Shown: in pieces, positions 1 to 8,866 of the stretch
Layout of the letters: each line of letters opens with the position of its first letter
Numbering within the stretch: position 1 is the stretch's first letter
Source of the DNA: Thermochromatium tepidum ATCC 43061
GTDB taxonomy: Bacteria > Pseudomonadota > Gammaproteobacteria > Chromatiales > Chromatiaceae
Direction of reading: 5' to 3'
DNA length: 64,000 nucleotides
Assembly (NCBI RefSeq): GCF_009664085.1
Contig: NZ_CP039268.1
Span: 1,721,501-1,785,500 of the forward strand
Position numbers and translations under genes: made by a program
The notes under the pieces: generated by a model
What the model was told of the DNA's origin: nothing
Seen by the model: the letters and a program-made list of their open reading frames with translations, nothing else
Databases searched by the model: none

Positions 1-2270
1 AGCGAATCGCCGGGCATCTCCATACTGAAAACGGCCACTGGGCGCTTGGACTGGATGGCGATGTTTTCGGCGACATTCATCGCAAAGGTGGTGTTGTGCA
101 CACAGATGTCGTTGGCGACGAAGTTGTGTGTCTCGGGGATGGTCAGATCATAGACCTGCCGCTCACCGAGCGACTCGATGGCGACGATCCGATCCCAATA
201 GACGTCGCCGGCGGCCACATCCGCCAAATAGCGATCTTCTAAGGCTTCAGCCAAGGCTACAAGACGTGGCCGCGACAGGTCGCGACGCCCGACATGGATA
301 TTGCTCGTCCCTCGAAGGCCGGCGCACTGAGCAAGATGTGACCAGGACTCATCCCCCCTGAGTCGCGCAATGCGCTCCCAAAAGGCGCGTGGAATCAGAT
401 CGCAATTGGTCTGGCGTCGGCGTCCCTGGAGCGCCTCCAGAACCCGGCTCAGTGCGGATTCCTTCGCGAAGATTCCGATCTCACGCGCGAAGATCTCGAT
501 CGACTCGGCATCCGTGATATCCAGTTGCCAGATGCGGCTTTCCCCTTCCAGGCGCTCGATGCGTCGCTGTCGGCGCTTGGCGATGATGCCGAAGCGCAAG
601 AGTAGATGCTGTATTTGTCGACTCAGGCGCTCGCTGACCGTCGCGTAACCGAGCTGAGGTTGTCCGCTCGTCAACACAGTCGCCCAGCCGTTGGTCGTGA
701 AGAGTCGATTGAGGAAGAGCGCCAACTGGTCCTTGGGCAGACAAAATACAGGCGCCGGGACGAACTTGGCGTGAGCATCATGGCCCCAGAGTCCCAGCGT
801 CTTCAGCCAGCGAGTCAAGGCGTTGGGCGCATTCTTTGCCGCACTCTCCCGCCCGTCGGGCAGGCAGGTCGTCAGTTCATCACCAAATACGGACTCAAGC
901 GCTGCAAACATCGCGGGATTCGGCAGACGGCGGCCATGTGCCCAATTGCAGACGCTGGCCGGACTCGCACCGATGGACAGGGCGAGCGACCGCTGCGACA
1001 ACTCGATTCGCTCGCAAGCCGAGCAAAGCGCGTCGGCAAAACACTGCCGAAGCTCAGCGAGACGCGACTGGTCGGACGCAACAGAGACCTGAGCCGTGCG
1101 GTCCCGAAACAGCTTGACGGTCGCACGCACTCCGCCAAAGGCCTCGACAGCCGCACTGAAATCCGCCCGAACCCGAGGGTCGGAATTGGTGAAGAGCGGT
1201 CGGGTCCCGGTCAGGCTGCCATCGCCGATCAAATAGCCGAGCAATTTGACCTCGCAATCACGCATGGCCTCCCGACCGAAGATCGGCAGGCGGCGCGGCA
1301 CGGCGATCGACTCCCCGACCTGCAATTCGGACAGCGGACGCCAGCCGGCAGGCGTCAGGTAGGGATGGGGCGCCGTGGTCTCGATCCGGCGACCCAGCCG
1401 AGTAGTGACACGAAACACCGGCTTGCGGCCGTCATCGACGAAGGCGCTCGGCTGCGTCCACCCGAACCGCCAGTCGTCACCCAGGGTCAGCAGACGCGCC
1501 TGACGCGCGCGCACGATGTCTTCTATGGTGGCGACCCGACCATCGTCGAGCAGGATCTCGGTGTCGGCGGCCACGCACTTGCCCATCGACGGACGCCCCG
1601 CCACGATGATGAGATCCGAGGGCTGGAGCCCTGAGGTCATCTCATCGAAGTCAGCAAACCCCGTGGCCAGCCCCGTAATCGGTTCATCGCGCAGATAGAG
1701 CGCATCGATGCGCTCGACGGCCTGAGTCAGCAGGCTGCGAATCGGCTGAAAACCGCCGCCGCCACGCGACTCCTGCTCGGCGATGGCAAAGACTCGCCGC
1801 TCGGCCTCGTCGAGCAGCTCGGAGGTCTCGCGGCCATCTGGATGGTAGGCGCTATCGGCGATCGCGATACCGGCCGCGATCATCTGACGTCGTACCGACG
1901 CCTGACGCACGATCTTGGCATAGGCCGTGATATTGGCTGCGCTCGGCGTCTGGCCGGCCAGTATACCCAGATAGGACAGGCCACCGACCTCATTCAGGCG
2001 TTGGCTACTCTCCAGCTTGTCGGCCAGCGTGACCACGTCGAACGGCTGGTCGACCTCAGCGAGCCGGCTGATGGCCTCGAAGATCAGACGATGCTCGCGC
2101 CGATAGAAATCGGCCTCGCTGACCATGTCAGCGATGCGATCCCAGGCGTCGTTGTCAAGCATCAGACCGCCCAGCAGCGATTGCTCGGCGTGGAGGTTGT
2201 ATGGCGGGACACGCAGTTCGTCGAGGCCGGTCACACTGGCCGGGGGCCCAGCGGTCTCTGACTCGAACAT
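1..2270 (-). CDS. dnaB: Replicative DNA helicase DnaB, intein-containing, 3' end cut by window edge
   Basis: Unwinds DNA at the replication fork as a hexamer. The frame is open from the ATG to the window edge. The N-terminal extein matches DnaB closely (VPPYNLHAEQSLLGG, NTPSAAN-like 'GQTPSAANITAYA', 'LQPSDLIIVAGRPSMGK'). It is interrupted after the P-loop lysine by an intein and resumes with TTFAMNVAENIA and FSMEMPGDS before leaving the window. The start chosen gives MFESETAG. A TTG 33 bases upstream is an alternative, and neither has a strong ribosome binding site. It is the last gene of the rpsF-rpsR-DUF2232-rplI series, 109 bases after rplI, the usual gammaproteobacterial order. The RecA-like C-terminal domain beyond the first residues after the P-loop is not visible here. 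Confidence 0.96.
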   Translation of the reverse strand, partial: MFESETAGPPASVTGLDELRVPPYNLHAEQSLLGGLMLDNDAWDRIADMVSEADFYRREHRLIFEAISRLAEVDQPFDVVTLADKLESSQRLNEVGGLSYLGILAGQTPSAANITAYAKIVRQASVRRQMIAAGIAIADSAYHPDGRETSELLDEAERRVFAIAEQESRGGGGFQPIRSLLTQAVERIDALYLRDEPITGLATGFADFDEMTSGLQPSDLIIVAGRPSMGKCVAADTEILLDDGRVATIEDIVRARQARLLTLGDDWRFGWTQPSAFVDDGRKPVFRVTTRLGRRIETTAPHPYLTPAGWRPLSELQVGESIAVPRRLPIFGREAMRDCEVKLLGYLIGDGSLTGTRPLFTNSDPRVRADFSAAVEAFGGVRATVKLFRDRTAQVSVASDQSRLAELRQCFADALCSACERIELSQRSLALSIGASPASVCNWAHGRRLPNPAMFAALESVFGDELTTCLPDGRESAAKNAPNALTRWLKTLGLWGHDAHAKFVPAPVFCLPKDQLALFLNRLFTTNGWATVLTSGQPQLGYATVSERLSRQIQHLLLRFGIIAKRRQRRIERLEGESRIWQLDITDAESIEIFAREIGIFAKESALSRVLEALQGRRRQTNCDLIPRAFWERIARLRGDESWSHLAQCAGLRGTSNIHVGRRDLSRPRLVALAEALEDRYLADVAAGDVYWDRIVAIESLGERQVYDLTIPETHNFVANDICVHNTTFAMNVAENIAIQSKRPVAVFSMEMPGDS
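93..1577 (-). other. DnaB intein with LAGLIDADG-type homing endonuclease and HTH insertions
   Basis: A 495-residue in-frame insertion lying between the P-loop 'GRPSMGK' and 'TTFAMN'. It begins with Cys (CVAADTEILLDDGR) and ends with His-Asn (NFVANDICVHN) followed by Thr, the residues protein splicing needs. Block B is seen as TTAPHPYLTPAG, and block F as VYDLTIPETHNF. Two dodecapeptide endonuclease motifs are visible: LLGYLIGDGSL near residue 112 and FLNRLFTTNGWA near residue 297. Between them lies an XRE-like helix-turn-helix (SQRSLALSIGASPASVCNWA). A second HTH-like stretch (SWSHLAQCAGLRGTSNIHVG) precedes the C-terminal splicing block. Both acidic motif positions of a DOD enzyme appear to be D in motif 1 and N in motif 2 (TTNGW), so nuclease activity is uncertain. 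Splicing should restore an intact Walker A motif. Confidence 0.95.
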
Positions 2271-2379
2271 GGCATCAGACCCGTCGGCGTCTTGAATGGT
2301 CAAAACGCGGCTTGGCGCGTCTTAAGGGGCGCCTGGCCGTGATGACCGAACGCGCCCCAACGTTTACGACAGAGGCGGC

Positions 2380-2829
2380 TTAGTTGCCGGGGACGATGCT
2401 GATCTTGACCCGCGCGTCCACATCAGCGTGTAGGTGCAGCCTGACCTCGTACTCGCCGATGGCACGGAAGGGGCCATCGGGCAGACGCACCTCGGACTTG
2501 GCCAGTTCCAGACCGGCCTCGCGCGCGGCCTCGACGATATCGGCGGCGCCGACCGAACCGAACAGTCGGCCTTCGTCACCGACCTTGCGCGCGATGGTCA
2601 GGGTCAGCCCATCGAACTGAGCCTTGCGCGCCTCGGCGGCGGCCAGGGCCTCGGCGGCGGCACGCTCCAGCTCGGCGCGACGCGCCTCGAAGGCCTTCTG
2701 GTTCTCCGGCGTCGCCGACACGGCGAACCCTCTTGGGATCAGATAGTTGCGACCATAACCCGAACGAACCCTGACCCTGTCCCCGAGCACACCCAACTTG
2801 GCAACGTTCTTTAGCAGGATGACTTCCAC
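2380..2829 (-). CDS. rplI: 50S ribosomal protein L9
   Basis: Large-subunit protein that binds 23S rRNA and supports reading-frame maintenance. The GTG start reads VEVILLKNVAKLGVLGDRV and is preceded by a purine-rich GAGAGGAA site about 8 bases upstream. This gives 149 residues, the same as E. coli L9. A longer in-frame start adds 12 residues with no family support. The N-domain signature GYGRNYLIPRGFA and the central helix rich in A, E and R are clear. It sits between the DUF2232 membrane protein gene and dnaB. Confidence 0.97.
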   Translation of the reverse strand: MEVILLKNVAKLGVLGDRVRVRSGYGRNYLIPRGFAVSATPENQKAFEARRAELERAAAEALAAAEARKAQFDGLTLTIARKVGDEGRLFGSVGAADIVEAAREAGLELAKSEVRLPDGPFRAIGEYEVRLHLHADVDARVKISIVPGN

Positions 2830-2871
2830 TTGCGTATTCCTCTCGACAAATTTTGAAGCCGCCACCGGAGG

Positions 2872-3783
2872 CTAGGACTTCCCGGTTCCGGAGACACGTT
2901 GCTCGACCCGGGCGCGGATATCGGCCCAGAGATCGATCAGCCCCAGACTGATCAGCAACAGCACCATCTGCGGCATAAAAAAGACTAACAGCACATAGAG
3001 CGCGACCAGCCAGCCCTGATGGACCTTGCGGAGCTCGTGGAGATGATGGATCACGGCCAACCCTTGCAGAAACAGCAGCAGACCCAGGATGGGGATCAGA
3101 TCCAGCGCCAATCCCTGAGCCACGAGCCCCCAGGCCAACACCAGCACGAACAGCCAACCCACTGGCGATCCCACGCGCAGCGCCCTGAACTCGGCACCGA
3201 ATCCACCCGGATTGTAGAGCCGTGCCTGCCAGGACCGCGCGAGGAAGAGACTGGCGAGATACTGCAACACCAGGGCCGTGGCGAAGGCGCCGGTCATCCA
3301 CTGGGTCAGGCGCGCAAAGAGCACCTCACTGGCCTCGGCTTCGACCAGACCATCGTTGAGCAGCGACTGACGCAGCGGCTCGATGAGTTCGCGCCAGTAG
3401 GACTCGGGGTCATTCACAATCAGACGCACGACCAGCACCACCACGATGCCACCCAGGGCAGCCAGCTGTACGGTCAGATTCAGCGCGCGCGTGCTGCGAA
3501 GGATGATCGCCAGCCCCCAGATCGGCACCCAGAGCACCAGTAAGAGCCCCAGTCCGATGAGCGGACTGCCGAGCGCCAACCAGGCGATGAGGCCGCTGGC
3601 CAGTGTCGAGGTGCCGAGCAACAGCATCCCGGGTCGGGCCCCCTGACGCAGCGTCACCAGACCGACCGCCGCCGAGCTGATCAGGCCGACGAAGGGGATC
3701 AGCAGCGACAGCAAACCCGCGACCGTCGCGACCAGGGTCGCCGGCGAGTAGCCACGCATGATGAAGTTTGCCAGCGGCTTCAT
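2872..3783 (-). CDS. DUF2232 multi-pass membrane protein
   Basis: Integral membrane protein of 303 residues with about eight hydrophobic segments: N-terminal helices around residues 12-60, several through residue 130, a pair near 165-185, and C-terminal helices near 205-280. Members of DUF2232 are regularly encoded between rpsR and rplI in gammaproteobacteria; the function is not established. It lies 43 bases from rplI and 63 from rpsR and is probably cotranscribed. The N-terminus MKPLANFIMRGYSPAT is a typical family start. No catalytic motif is visible. Confidence 0.85.
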   Translation of the reverse strand: MKPLANFIMRGYSPATLVATVAGLLSLLIPFVGLISSAAVGLVTLRQGARPGMLLLGTSTLASGLIAWLALGSPLIGLGLLLVLWVPIWGLAIILRSTRALNLTVQLAALGGIVVVLVVRLIVNDPESYWRELIEPLRQSLLNDGLVEAEASEVLFARLTQWMTGAFATALVLQYLASLFLARSWQARLYNPGGFGAEFRALRVGSPVGWLFVLVLAWGLVAQGLALDLIPILGLLLFLQGLAVIHHLHELRKVHQGWLVALYVLLVFFMPQMVLLLISLGLIDLWADIRARVEQRVSGTGKS

Positions 3784-3846
3784 CGCCGATGAGACTCCTG
3801 AATTGGACGTGCCGTGCGTGCCGACTCAGCGTCGAGCACGCCCTCC

Positions 3847-4071
3847 TCAGTGACTGTCGGTATAGGGCAGCAGCGCCAGATACCGGGCGCGCTTGATGGC
3901 CCGCGCGAGCTGGCGTTGGTACTTGGCCGAGGTGCCGGTGATGCGGCTCGGGACGATCTTACCGGATTCGCTGATATAGGCCTTCAGCAGGTTGAGATCC
4001 TTGTAGTCGATCTCGGCGATGCCTTCGGCGGTGAAGCGGCAATAGCGCTTGCGGCGGAAAAAGCGTGACAT
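3847..4071 (-). CDS. rpsR: 30S ribosomal protein S18
   Basis: Small-subunit protein that binds next to S6 on the platform of the 30S particle. The 74-residue product begins [17 protein letters not shown] and contains the invariant [12 protein letters not shown] and [20 protein letters not shown] segments, matching E. coli S18 almost end to end. It lies 53 bases downstream of rpsF, its usual partner. Confidence 0.99.
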   Translation of the reverse strand: MSRFFRRKRYCRFTAEGIAEIDYKDLNLLKAYISESGKIVPSRITGTSAKYQRQLARAIKRARYLALLPYTDSH

Positions 4072-4124
4072 GGTGTTCTCCTGGAATCAGGGGTGCTTAA
4101 TTTTATGAGTGAGACAAGAAGGAC

Positions 4125-4529
4125 TCAGTCGTCGCCATTGCCACTGACGTTATCGCCATCGGCGTTGCCGTCGGGGTCGGTCTCCAGGCTCTCGGTACGC
4201 TCGCGCTCCTCGCTGCCCTTGGCCAGCGGTGAAGGCTCAGTCACGGCTGCCGCGCGCTGGATGATGAGATTGCGCAGCACGATGTCATTGAACCGAAAGG
4301 CGTTGGCCAGCTCGTCGAGCGCCTCTCGATCGCACTCGATGTTCATCAGCACATAGTGGGCCTTGTGCACCTTGTTGATGGGATAGGCGAGCGGACGACG
4401 CCCCCAGTCTTCACAGCGATGTACCACACCGCCCCGCTTCTCCAGGCTAGCCCGATAGCGATCGATCATGCTGGGCACCTGCTCGCTCTGGCTCGGATGA
4501 ACCAGGAAAACCACTTCGTAATGTCGCAT
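4125..4529 (-). CDS. rpsF: 30S ribosomal protein S6
   Basis: Forms the S6:S18 heterodimer on the 30S platform. The 134-residue product starts [21 protein letters not shown] and keeps the family core ([24 protein letters not shown]). The C-terminal tail is acidic and rich in D, G and N, as in gammaproteobacterial S6 proteins that can be glutamylated. The start has an AAGGAG site 5-6 bases upstream. It is the first gene of the operon, downstream of a clear sigma-70 promoter. Confidence 0.98.
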   Translation of the reverse strand: MRHYEVVFLVHPSQSEQVPSMIDRYRASLEKRGGVVHRCEDWGRRPLAYPINKVHKAHYVLMNIECDREALDELANAFRFNDIVLRNLIIQRAAAVTEPSPLAKGSEERERTESLETDPDGNADGDNVSGNGDD

Positions 4530-4607
4530 TGCGGCTCCTTACGGCTTAAAAAGCCTCCCGCACGATTGCGGTGAGGCAAGGAGATCCCGGATCTCGGGGA
4601 ATCGCGG

Positions 4608-4635
4608 ATCATACTAGAAAGCGCCCAGATGTCAA
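4608..4635 (-). promoter_or_regulatory. Sigma-70 promoter of the rpsF operon
   Basis: On the minus strand a perfect -35 TTGACA (4635-4630) is followed after 16 bases by TATGAT (4613-4608). The roughly 75-base leader to the rpsF ATG contains a small hairpin AGGCTttttaAGCC just before the Shine-Dalgarno, at the position where S6:S18 leader regulation is known in some bacteria. That regulatory role is only inferred. Confidence 0.8.
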
Positions 4636-4748
4636 AACGATGATTTTGCGCCCTTCGTATCCTCTATCGCTTGCCCAGGAGGCGGGCCTGGATCAAACTG
4701 GCCGTCTGCCAAGGTTTAGCCATTCAGAATATTTAGGAGGACTTGATC

Positions 4749-5234
4749 ATGGGTACCGAACAAGACTTCGAGTCACTGCGGCATTCCAGTCTGAGTGCCA
4801 ATCTCACCGACGACCAGGTCCGGGCACTGACCGGCATCGCCTACTGCCGACGGTTGGCCGATCAGGAGATCCTGATCCGGGAGGGCAATATCGACAACAG
4901 TCTGCATGTGATTACGGAGGGTGCGCTTGCGGTCACGCGCGATCTGGGCAAGGGGGAGTACACCACTATCCATGTGCTGCGCACCGGCGATCTCGCTGGC
5001 GAGATGGGGTTCATCAGCGGCCAGCCGCACACAGCGACGATCCGCTCGCTCGGTCGCACACAGGTGTGCAGCTTCGAGCGGGAGGCCTTCGAATCGTTGC
5101 TCACCGAGCATCCCTGGCTCGTCTATCGGGTGATGCAGAACATCGTCAAGGTCAGCCAGGACATCCTGCGGCGCATGAATGCCCAGCATGTCGAATTGAC
5201 AAAGTATGTGTACAGCTCACATGCGCTTTTTTGA
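4749..5234 (+). CDS. Cyclic-nucleotide-binding (CRP-type effector) domain protein
   Basis: A 161-residue protein that is essentially one cNMP-binding beta-barrel (residues about 12-130). Visible features are 'GNIDNSLHVITEGALAV' and the phosphate-binding-cassette-like segment 'RTGDLAGEMGFISGQPHTATI'. No DNA-binding winged helix follows, so it is not a full CRP/FNR regulator; it may act through a partner or as a ligand sensor. The start was set by an AGGAGG 8 bases upstream of ATG-GGT-ACC. It stands alone, divergent from the rpsF operon. The ligand is unknown. Confidence 0.85.
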   Translation: MGTEQDFESLRHSSLSANLTDDQVRALTGIAYCRRLADQEILIREGNIDNSLHVITEGALAVTRDLGKGEYTTIHVLRTGDLAGEMGFISGQPHTATIRSLGRTQVCSFEREAFESLLTEHPWLVYRVMQNIVKVSQDILRRMNAQHVELTKYVYSSHALF

Positions 5235-5582
5235 GCATTCCCAATCAAATCGAGCGCCCGGCCTATAAGGTCCCGCGCCATCCCTGGAGCCGCCAATGGA
5301 GCACGAGCGGGCTTAGGTGCGGATGTGTCCTCAGGTGCGAATTGTCTATAATGGAGGTCTTGATAGAAATGCTGCAAAAAATCCATCCATAGCTGTCTTC
5401 CGCTCGCCGCGTCCCGGTATCGGTCCGGGACGCCCTTACGCACATCCAGGGCTTTAAACCCTGGTTCGCACGGGGTCTCTTGCCCCGGACGGGAAGCGCT
5501 GAATATCATCGTATTCTTCAGCGTCTCCTGTGAGCACCTCGCCGCCCGAACCCAACCAACCAATGCAACCAGGAGAGAACCC
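5235..5582 (+). other. Intergenic region with a possible -10 box and small hairpins
   Basis: No gene is supported here. A TATAAT at 5347-5352 could serve the downstream DUF2892 gene, but no convincing -35 lies 16-18 bases before it. A perfect 8-bp stem (CGTCCCGG/CCGGGACG) spans 5410-5432 and a smaller CAGGG/CCCTG stem follows. Neither is followed by a T-run, so I do not call them terminators. Confidence 0.4.
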
Positions 5583-5792
5583 ATGAAAAACATCCTAGAG
5601 CAACTGCCCAAGAACGTCGGCCCCCTGGATCGCAACATTCGTTTGGCCGCCGCTGGCGCGCTGATCCTCGCTGGCCTCATAACCGGGAGCGTCATCCTCG
5701 ACATCCTGGGTCTGATCGTGCTGGCCACAGGGGCCATCGGCTTCTGCCCGGCCTATCTCCTGTTCAAGATCGATACCAGCAAAAAGGGCTGA
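5583..5792 (+). CDS. DUF2892 (YgaP transmembrane-like) small membrane protein
   Basis: A 69-residue protein with the DUF2892 pattern: MKNILEQLPKNVGPLDRNIRL, then two hydrophobic helices (residues about 20-37 and 40-60) carrying the conserved GFCPAYLLF near the end. The same domain forms the membrane part of rhodanese YgaP; alone its role is unknown. A GGAGAG site lies 6 bases before the ATG. It is monocistronic by position. Confidence 0.9.
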   Translation: MKNILEQLPKNVGPLDRNIRLAAAGALILAGLITGSVILDILGLIVLATGAIGFCPAYLLFKIDTSKKG

Positions 5793-5866
5793 TCGTGACG
5801 GTTGCCGCTGGCCAGGTGGCTGGCGGCCACTTTGCCACGGATGGCAAAAAACAGACTACCGCCCGC

Positions 5867-6451
5867 TCATCTACCTACCAGCAACGCCTCGTAACGCGCC
5901 CTGAAGGACGCCTGACGCAGGCGTTCCGCCTCCTGCTCGGTCGGCGCCAGCGGCGCATCCATCCAGGTGCCCGTTTCATGATCGAAGACCGAGAAGCGGT
6001 AGCCGCGTCCAACCCTAAACACCTGAGTAACCTCGCGTCCGGCCTGCTCCATCGCCTCCAGCTTACTCAGGCCCTTGCCAGACGGCTTGGACGTGACGGA
6101 CGAGGTCTTAGGTGCCGCCTGGGGTGGGCGCCCCATCTCAAAGCGCGTGTTCTGGGGCTCGCCCTGGAGGTCCGGCTCGACGCTTTCCAGTCCCGGCAAG
6201 CGATCCAGGAGATAGCCGGCCAACAGGGTTCCGAGCTTGCGATTGTCGGTCTCGAGCGCCGTCAGCAGCCGATCGGCGACGATCTGGGCGCGCTGGATCC
6301 GGTCGGGGGCCTCGACCCAGTCGCGCCCCATCTGCCAGCCAACGTCTAGGTCGCGGTCGATCTGGTCAAAGTAATCGCGTGCCTCGGCTAGGACCACAGC
6401 CGGGACATTGATCTCGTAAGTTTGATCGTCGATGATGACCTTCAGAATCAC
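5867..6451 (-). CDS. Conserved protein of unknown function
   Basis: A 194-residue soluble protein I do not recognise. The GTG start (VILKVIIDDQTYEINVP) has a perfect AGGAGG 8 bases upstream, which is why I prefer it over an ATG 30 bases further out. The N-terminal 110 residues look helical (YFDQIDRDLDVGWQMGRDWVEAP), a polar linker follows (about 118-140), and the C-terminal 55 residues include YRFSVFDHETGTWMDAPLAPTEQEAERLRQ-type sequence, kept here in short form. It is convergent with the DUF2892 gene and divergent from gcvR. No membrane segment or known motif is seen. Confidence 0.75.
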   Translation of the reverse strand: MILKVIIDDQTYEINVPAVVLAEARDYFDQIDRDLDVGWQMGRDWVEAPDRIQRAQIVADRLLTALETDNRKLGTLLAGYLLDRLPGLESVEPDLQGEPQNTRFEMGRPPQAAPKTSSVTSKPSGKGLSKLEAMEQAGREVTQVFRVGRGYRFSVFDHETGTWMDAPLAPTEQEAERLRQASFRARYEALLVGR

Positions 6452-6585
6452 TGCCAAATCCTCCTCGCCTCTGTGCATCACAGTCTAGCGCCCAAGCTCC
6501 GCCCCAGATATGAGTTTGGGCCATGTTAGACTTGAACCCGTTTGACCCGAACCATTGTCTCAATCCCCGACTAATCGGCACGGCT

Positions 6586-7125
6586 ATGACCAGGCAGAAG
6601 ACCTACCTCGTGATCTCGGCCCTAGGTGAAGACCACCCAGGCATCGTCAGCCAGCTCTCCAAGGTCATCCTCGACCAGGGCTGCAACATCGAGGACAGCC
6701 GCATGACCGTCCTTGGTGGCGAGTTTGCGGCCATGCTCCTGGTCGAGGGCAAGTGGAACACCCTGGCCAAGATCGAGAACGCGCTCCCCGAGCTAGAACG
6801 TCAGCTCGGCATGACCATCCTCTGCAAGCGCACCGGTGAGCGCGCCACTGGACGCAACCTGCTGCCCTATGCCGTCGACGTGGTCGCAATGGATCATCCT
6901 GGCATCGTCAACAACCTCGCCAGCTTCTTTGCCGAGCGCGCCATCAACATCGAGGATCTCTCGACCAGCACCTATGCCGCCGCCCACACCGGTACACCCA
7001 TGTTCGCGGTGCACATGACGGTCGGCATCCCGGCCGATCTCCATATCGCGGCGCTGCGCGAGGATTTCATGGACTACTGCGACGCGCTCAACCTCGACGC
7101 CGTGCTCGAACCGATCAAGGGTTGA
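6586..7125 (+). CDS. gcvR: Glycine cleavage system regulator-like protein, two ACT domains
   Basis: A 179-residue protein with tandem ACT domains: YLVISALGEDHPGIVSQLSK (about 8-80) and VDVVAMDHPGIVNNLASFFA (about 93-175). This is the GcvR architecture, a repressor-type regulator of glycine cleavage genes that acts through GcvA in E. coli. The ATG before TRQKTY was chosen because family homology begins there; an upstream in-frame start adds 21 unsupported residues. GcvR-like proteins in other organisms may regulate different targets, so the symbol rests on domain architecture only. Confidence 0.85.
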   Translation: MTRQKTYLVISALGEDHPGIVSQLSKVILDQGCNIEDSRMTVLGGEFAAMLLVEGKWNTLAKIENALPELERQLGMTILCKRTGERATGRNLLPYAVDVVAMDHPGIVNNLASFFAERAINIEDLSTSTYAAAHTGTPMFAVHMTVGIPADLHIAALREDFMDYCDALNLDAVLEPIKG

Positions 7126-7175
7126 GCCGCGCAGGCGTCCTCTCACCATTCCGATCCAGGCCAGAGACGGAACCG

Positions 7176-8594
7176 ATGATCAGACGCGAAAATGACAAAC
7201 CCTGTCTATTTGTGCTCGATACCAATGTCTTGATGCACGACCCGACCTCCTTGTTCCGCTTCCAGGAGCATGACGTCTTCATCCCGATGGTGGTGCTGGA
7301 AGAGCTCGACCGCGCCAAGAAGGGCCTGTCGGAGGTCGCGCGCAACGTGCGCCAGGTCAGCCGTTTTCTCGATCAGCTCATGTCCGACGCGGACAAGGCC
7401 GAGATCGACACTGGTCTGCCGCTCGGGCCGGATGCCGTGGGCGGCGGCATCACCCAACCGGCGAGCGGGCGGCTGTTCTTCCAGACCGAACCGCTCGACA
7501 TCCGCCTGCCCGAATCCCTACCCGGCGCCACGCCTGACAACACCATCCTCGGCACGGCCCTGGCCCTGCGCGATAAATGGCCCCATCACCAGGTCATCAT
7601 CGTCTCCAAGGACATCAACCTGCGCATCAAGGCCGCCGTGCTCGGACTCCAGGCCGAGGATTATTGCAACGACCAGGTCCTCGACGATGCCAATTTGCTC
7701 TATACCGGGCTGGAGGTGCTCGCCGATGATTTTTGGGAGCGGCATCAGAAATCAGTCGATGTCTGGAAAGAACAGGGGCGTACCTTCTATCGCATCTCGG
7801 GTCCGGACATCGCCGACTGGTATCCGGCGCAGTGTCTCGCGCTCGGCGAGAACGGCGAATTCGAGGCCAGGGTGCGCGACAAGCCCAACCCAAATGAGGC
7901 CATCGTCGAGCTGGTCGAGGACTATCGTCTGCCGCGTCACAACGTCTGGGGCATCAATGCGCGCAATCGCGAGCAGAACTTTGCGCTCAACATGCTCATG
8001 GACCCAGAACTCGACTTGGTCACCCTGCTCGGCGCTGCTGGCACCGGTAAGACCCTCCTGGCGCTCGCCGCTGGACTCGCCCAGGTTCTGGAGCGCAATC
8101 TCTATCGCGAGATCATCATGACCCGGGTCACGGTGCCGGTCGGCGAGGACATCGGGTTCCTTCCCGGCACCGAGGAAGAAAAGATGACACCCTGGATGGG
8201 TGCGCTCATGGACAACCTAGAGGTCCTGACCCGACCCGAGGGCGGTGGCGACTGGGGCCGTGCGGCCAGTCAGGATCTGGTGCGCAGCCGGATCCGGATC
8301 TCCTCGCTCAACTTTATGCGCGGACGCACCTTCCTCAATAAGTACATCATCCTCGACGAGGCCCAAAACCTCACTGCCAAGCAGATGAAGACGCTCATCA
8401 CCCGCGCCGGTCCGGGGACCAAGTTCGTGTGTCTCGGCAACATCGGCCAGATCGACACCCCCTATCTGACCGAGACCACCTCGGGCCTGACCTATGTGGT
8501 CGACCGCTTCAAACACTGGCGGCACAGCGGGCACATCACGCTCATGCGCGGCGAGCGCTCGCGCCTGGCCGATTTTGCCTCGCAGGAGCTGTGA
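7176..8594 (+). CDS. PIN-PhoH fusion protein (PhoH family ATPase)
   Basis: A 472-residue protein with an N-terminal PIN RNase domain (CLFVLDTNVLMHDPTSL, then EELDRAKKG, and DNTILGTAL) and a C-terminal PhoH P-loop domain (LLGAAGTGKTLLALAAGL, then YIILDEAQNLT). This fusion is a known toxin-like or RNA-processing family, distinct from PhoL next to YbeY. The start ATG-ATC-AGA was chosen by homology; an upstream TTG overlaps the gcvR stop. It is probably cotranscribed with gcvR (50 bases apart). The RNA substrate is unknown. Confidence 0.93.
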   Translation: MIRRENDKPCLFVLDTNVLMHDPTSLFRFQEHDVFIPMVVLEELDRAKKGLSEVARNVRQVSRFLDQLMSDADKAEIDTGLPLGPDAVGGGITQPASGRLFFQTEPLDIRLPESLPGATPDNTILGTALALRDKWPHHQVIIVSKDINLRIKAAVLGLQAEDYCNDQVLDDANLLYTGLEVLADDFWERHQKSVDVWKEQGRTFYRISGPDIADWYPAQCLALGENGEFEARVRDKPNPNEAIVELVEDYRLPRHNVWGINARNREQNFALNMLMDPELDLVTLLGAAGTGKTLLALAAGLAQVLERNLYREIIMTRVTVPVGEDIGFLPGTEEEKMTPWMGALMDNLEVLTRPEGGGDWGRAASQDLVRSRIRISSLNFMRGRTFLNKYIILDEAQNLTAKQMKTLITRAGPGTKFVCLGNIGQIDTPYLTETTSGLTYVVDRFKHWRHSGHITLMRGERSRLADFASQEL

Positions 8595-8667
8595 GTGCTA
8601 TGTGCGCTGCCAGTTCGGTATGACCTGCCCAAGCGAAGCATTCGCTGCTGTCGTCCATCTCGCTAGT

Positions 8668-8866
8668 TTTGACCGCCAGGTCGGTCAGAAACGCCTCCAC
8701 CTCCGCCGCCCCAACTCGCACGGGTGACGCTTGCCGTGGAACAGGATGAAGCGTTTGATCCAGTGGATGTATTGATCAACGGTACGAATTGAATAATGTT
8801 TGTCCTGAGCCGCTCGCGCACCTGGTCGAGCAGGCGGGGGTGACCGGGAAGTGCGGGAGGTGTCAT
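8668..8866 (-). pseudogene. Integron integrase (intI) remnant, N-terminal part with frameshifts
   Basis: On the minus strand an ATG at 8866 opens '[10 protein letters not shown]'. After a one-base loss the sequence continues in the next frame as '[19 protein letters not shown]' and '[12 protein letters not shown]'. After another one-base loss it reads '[14 protein letters not shown]'. Put together this is the SAM-like N-terminal domain of IntI (about 70 residues). Homology then stops, so the whole catalytic tyrosine-recombinase domain is missing. It is divergent from the cassette array, as intI is in intact integrons. It cannot encode an active integrase. Confidence 0.85.

Noticed and set aside
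606-1634. A 342-residue plus-strand open frame
   Set aside because: It lies opposite the dnaB intein; its composition is that of an antisense shadow, while the minus strand shows clear DnaB and intein motifs.
5410-5432. Perfect stem-loop after the cyclic-nucleotide-binding gene as intrinsic terminator
   Set aside because: No T-run follows and it is about 175 bases from the stop codon.
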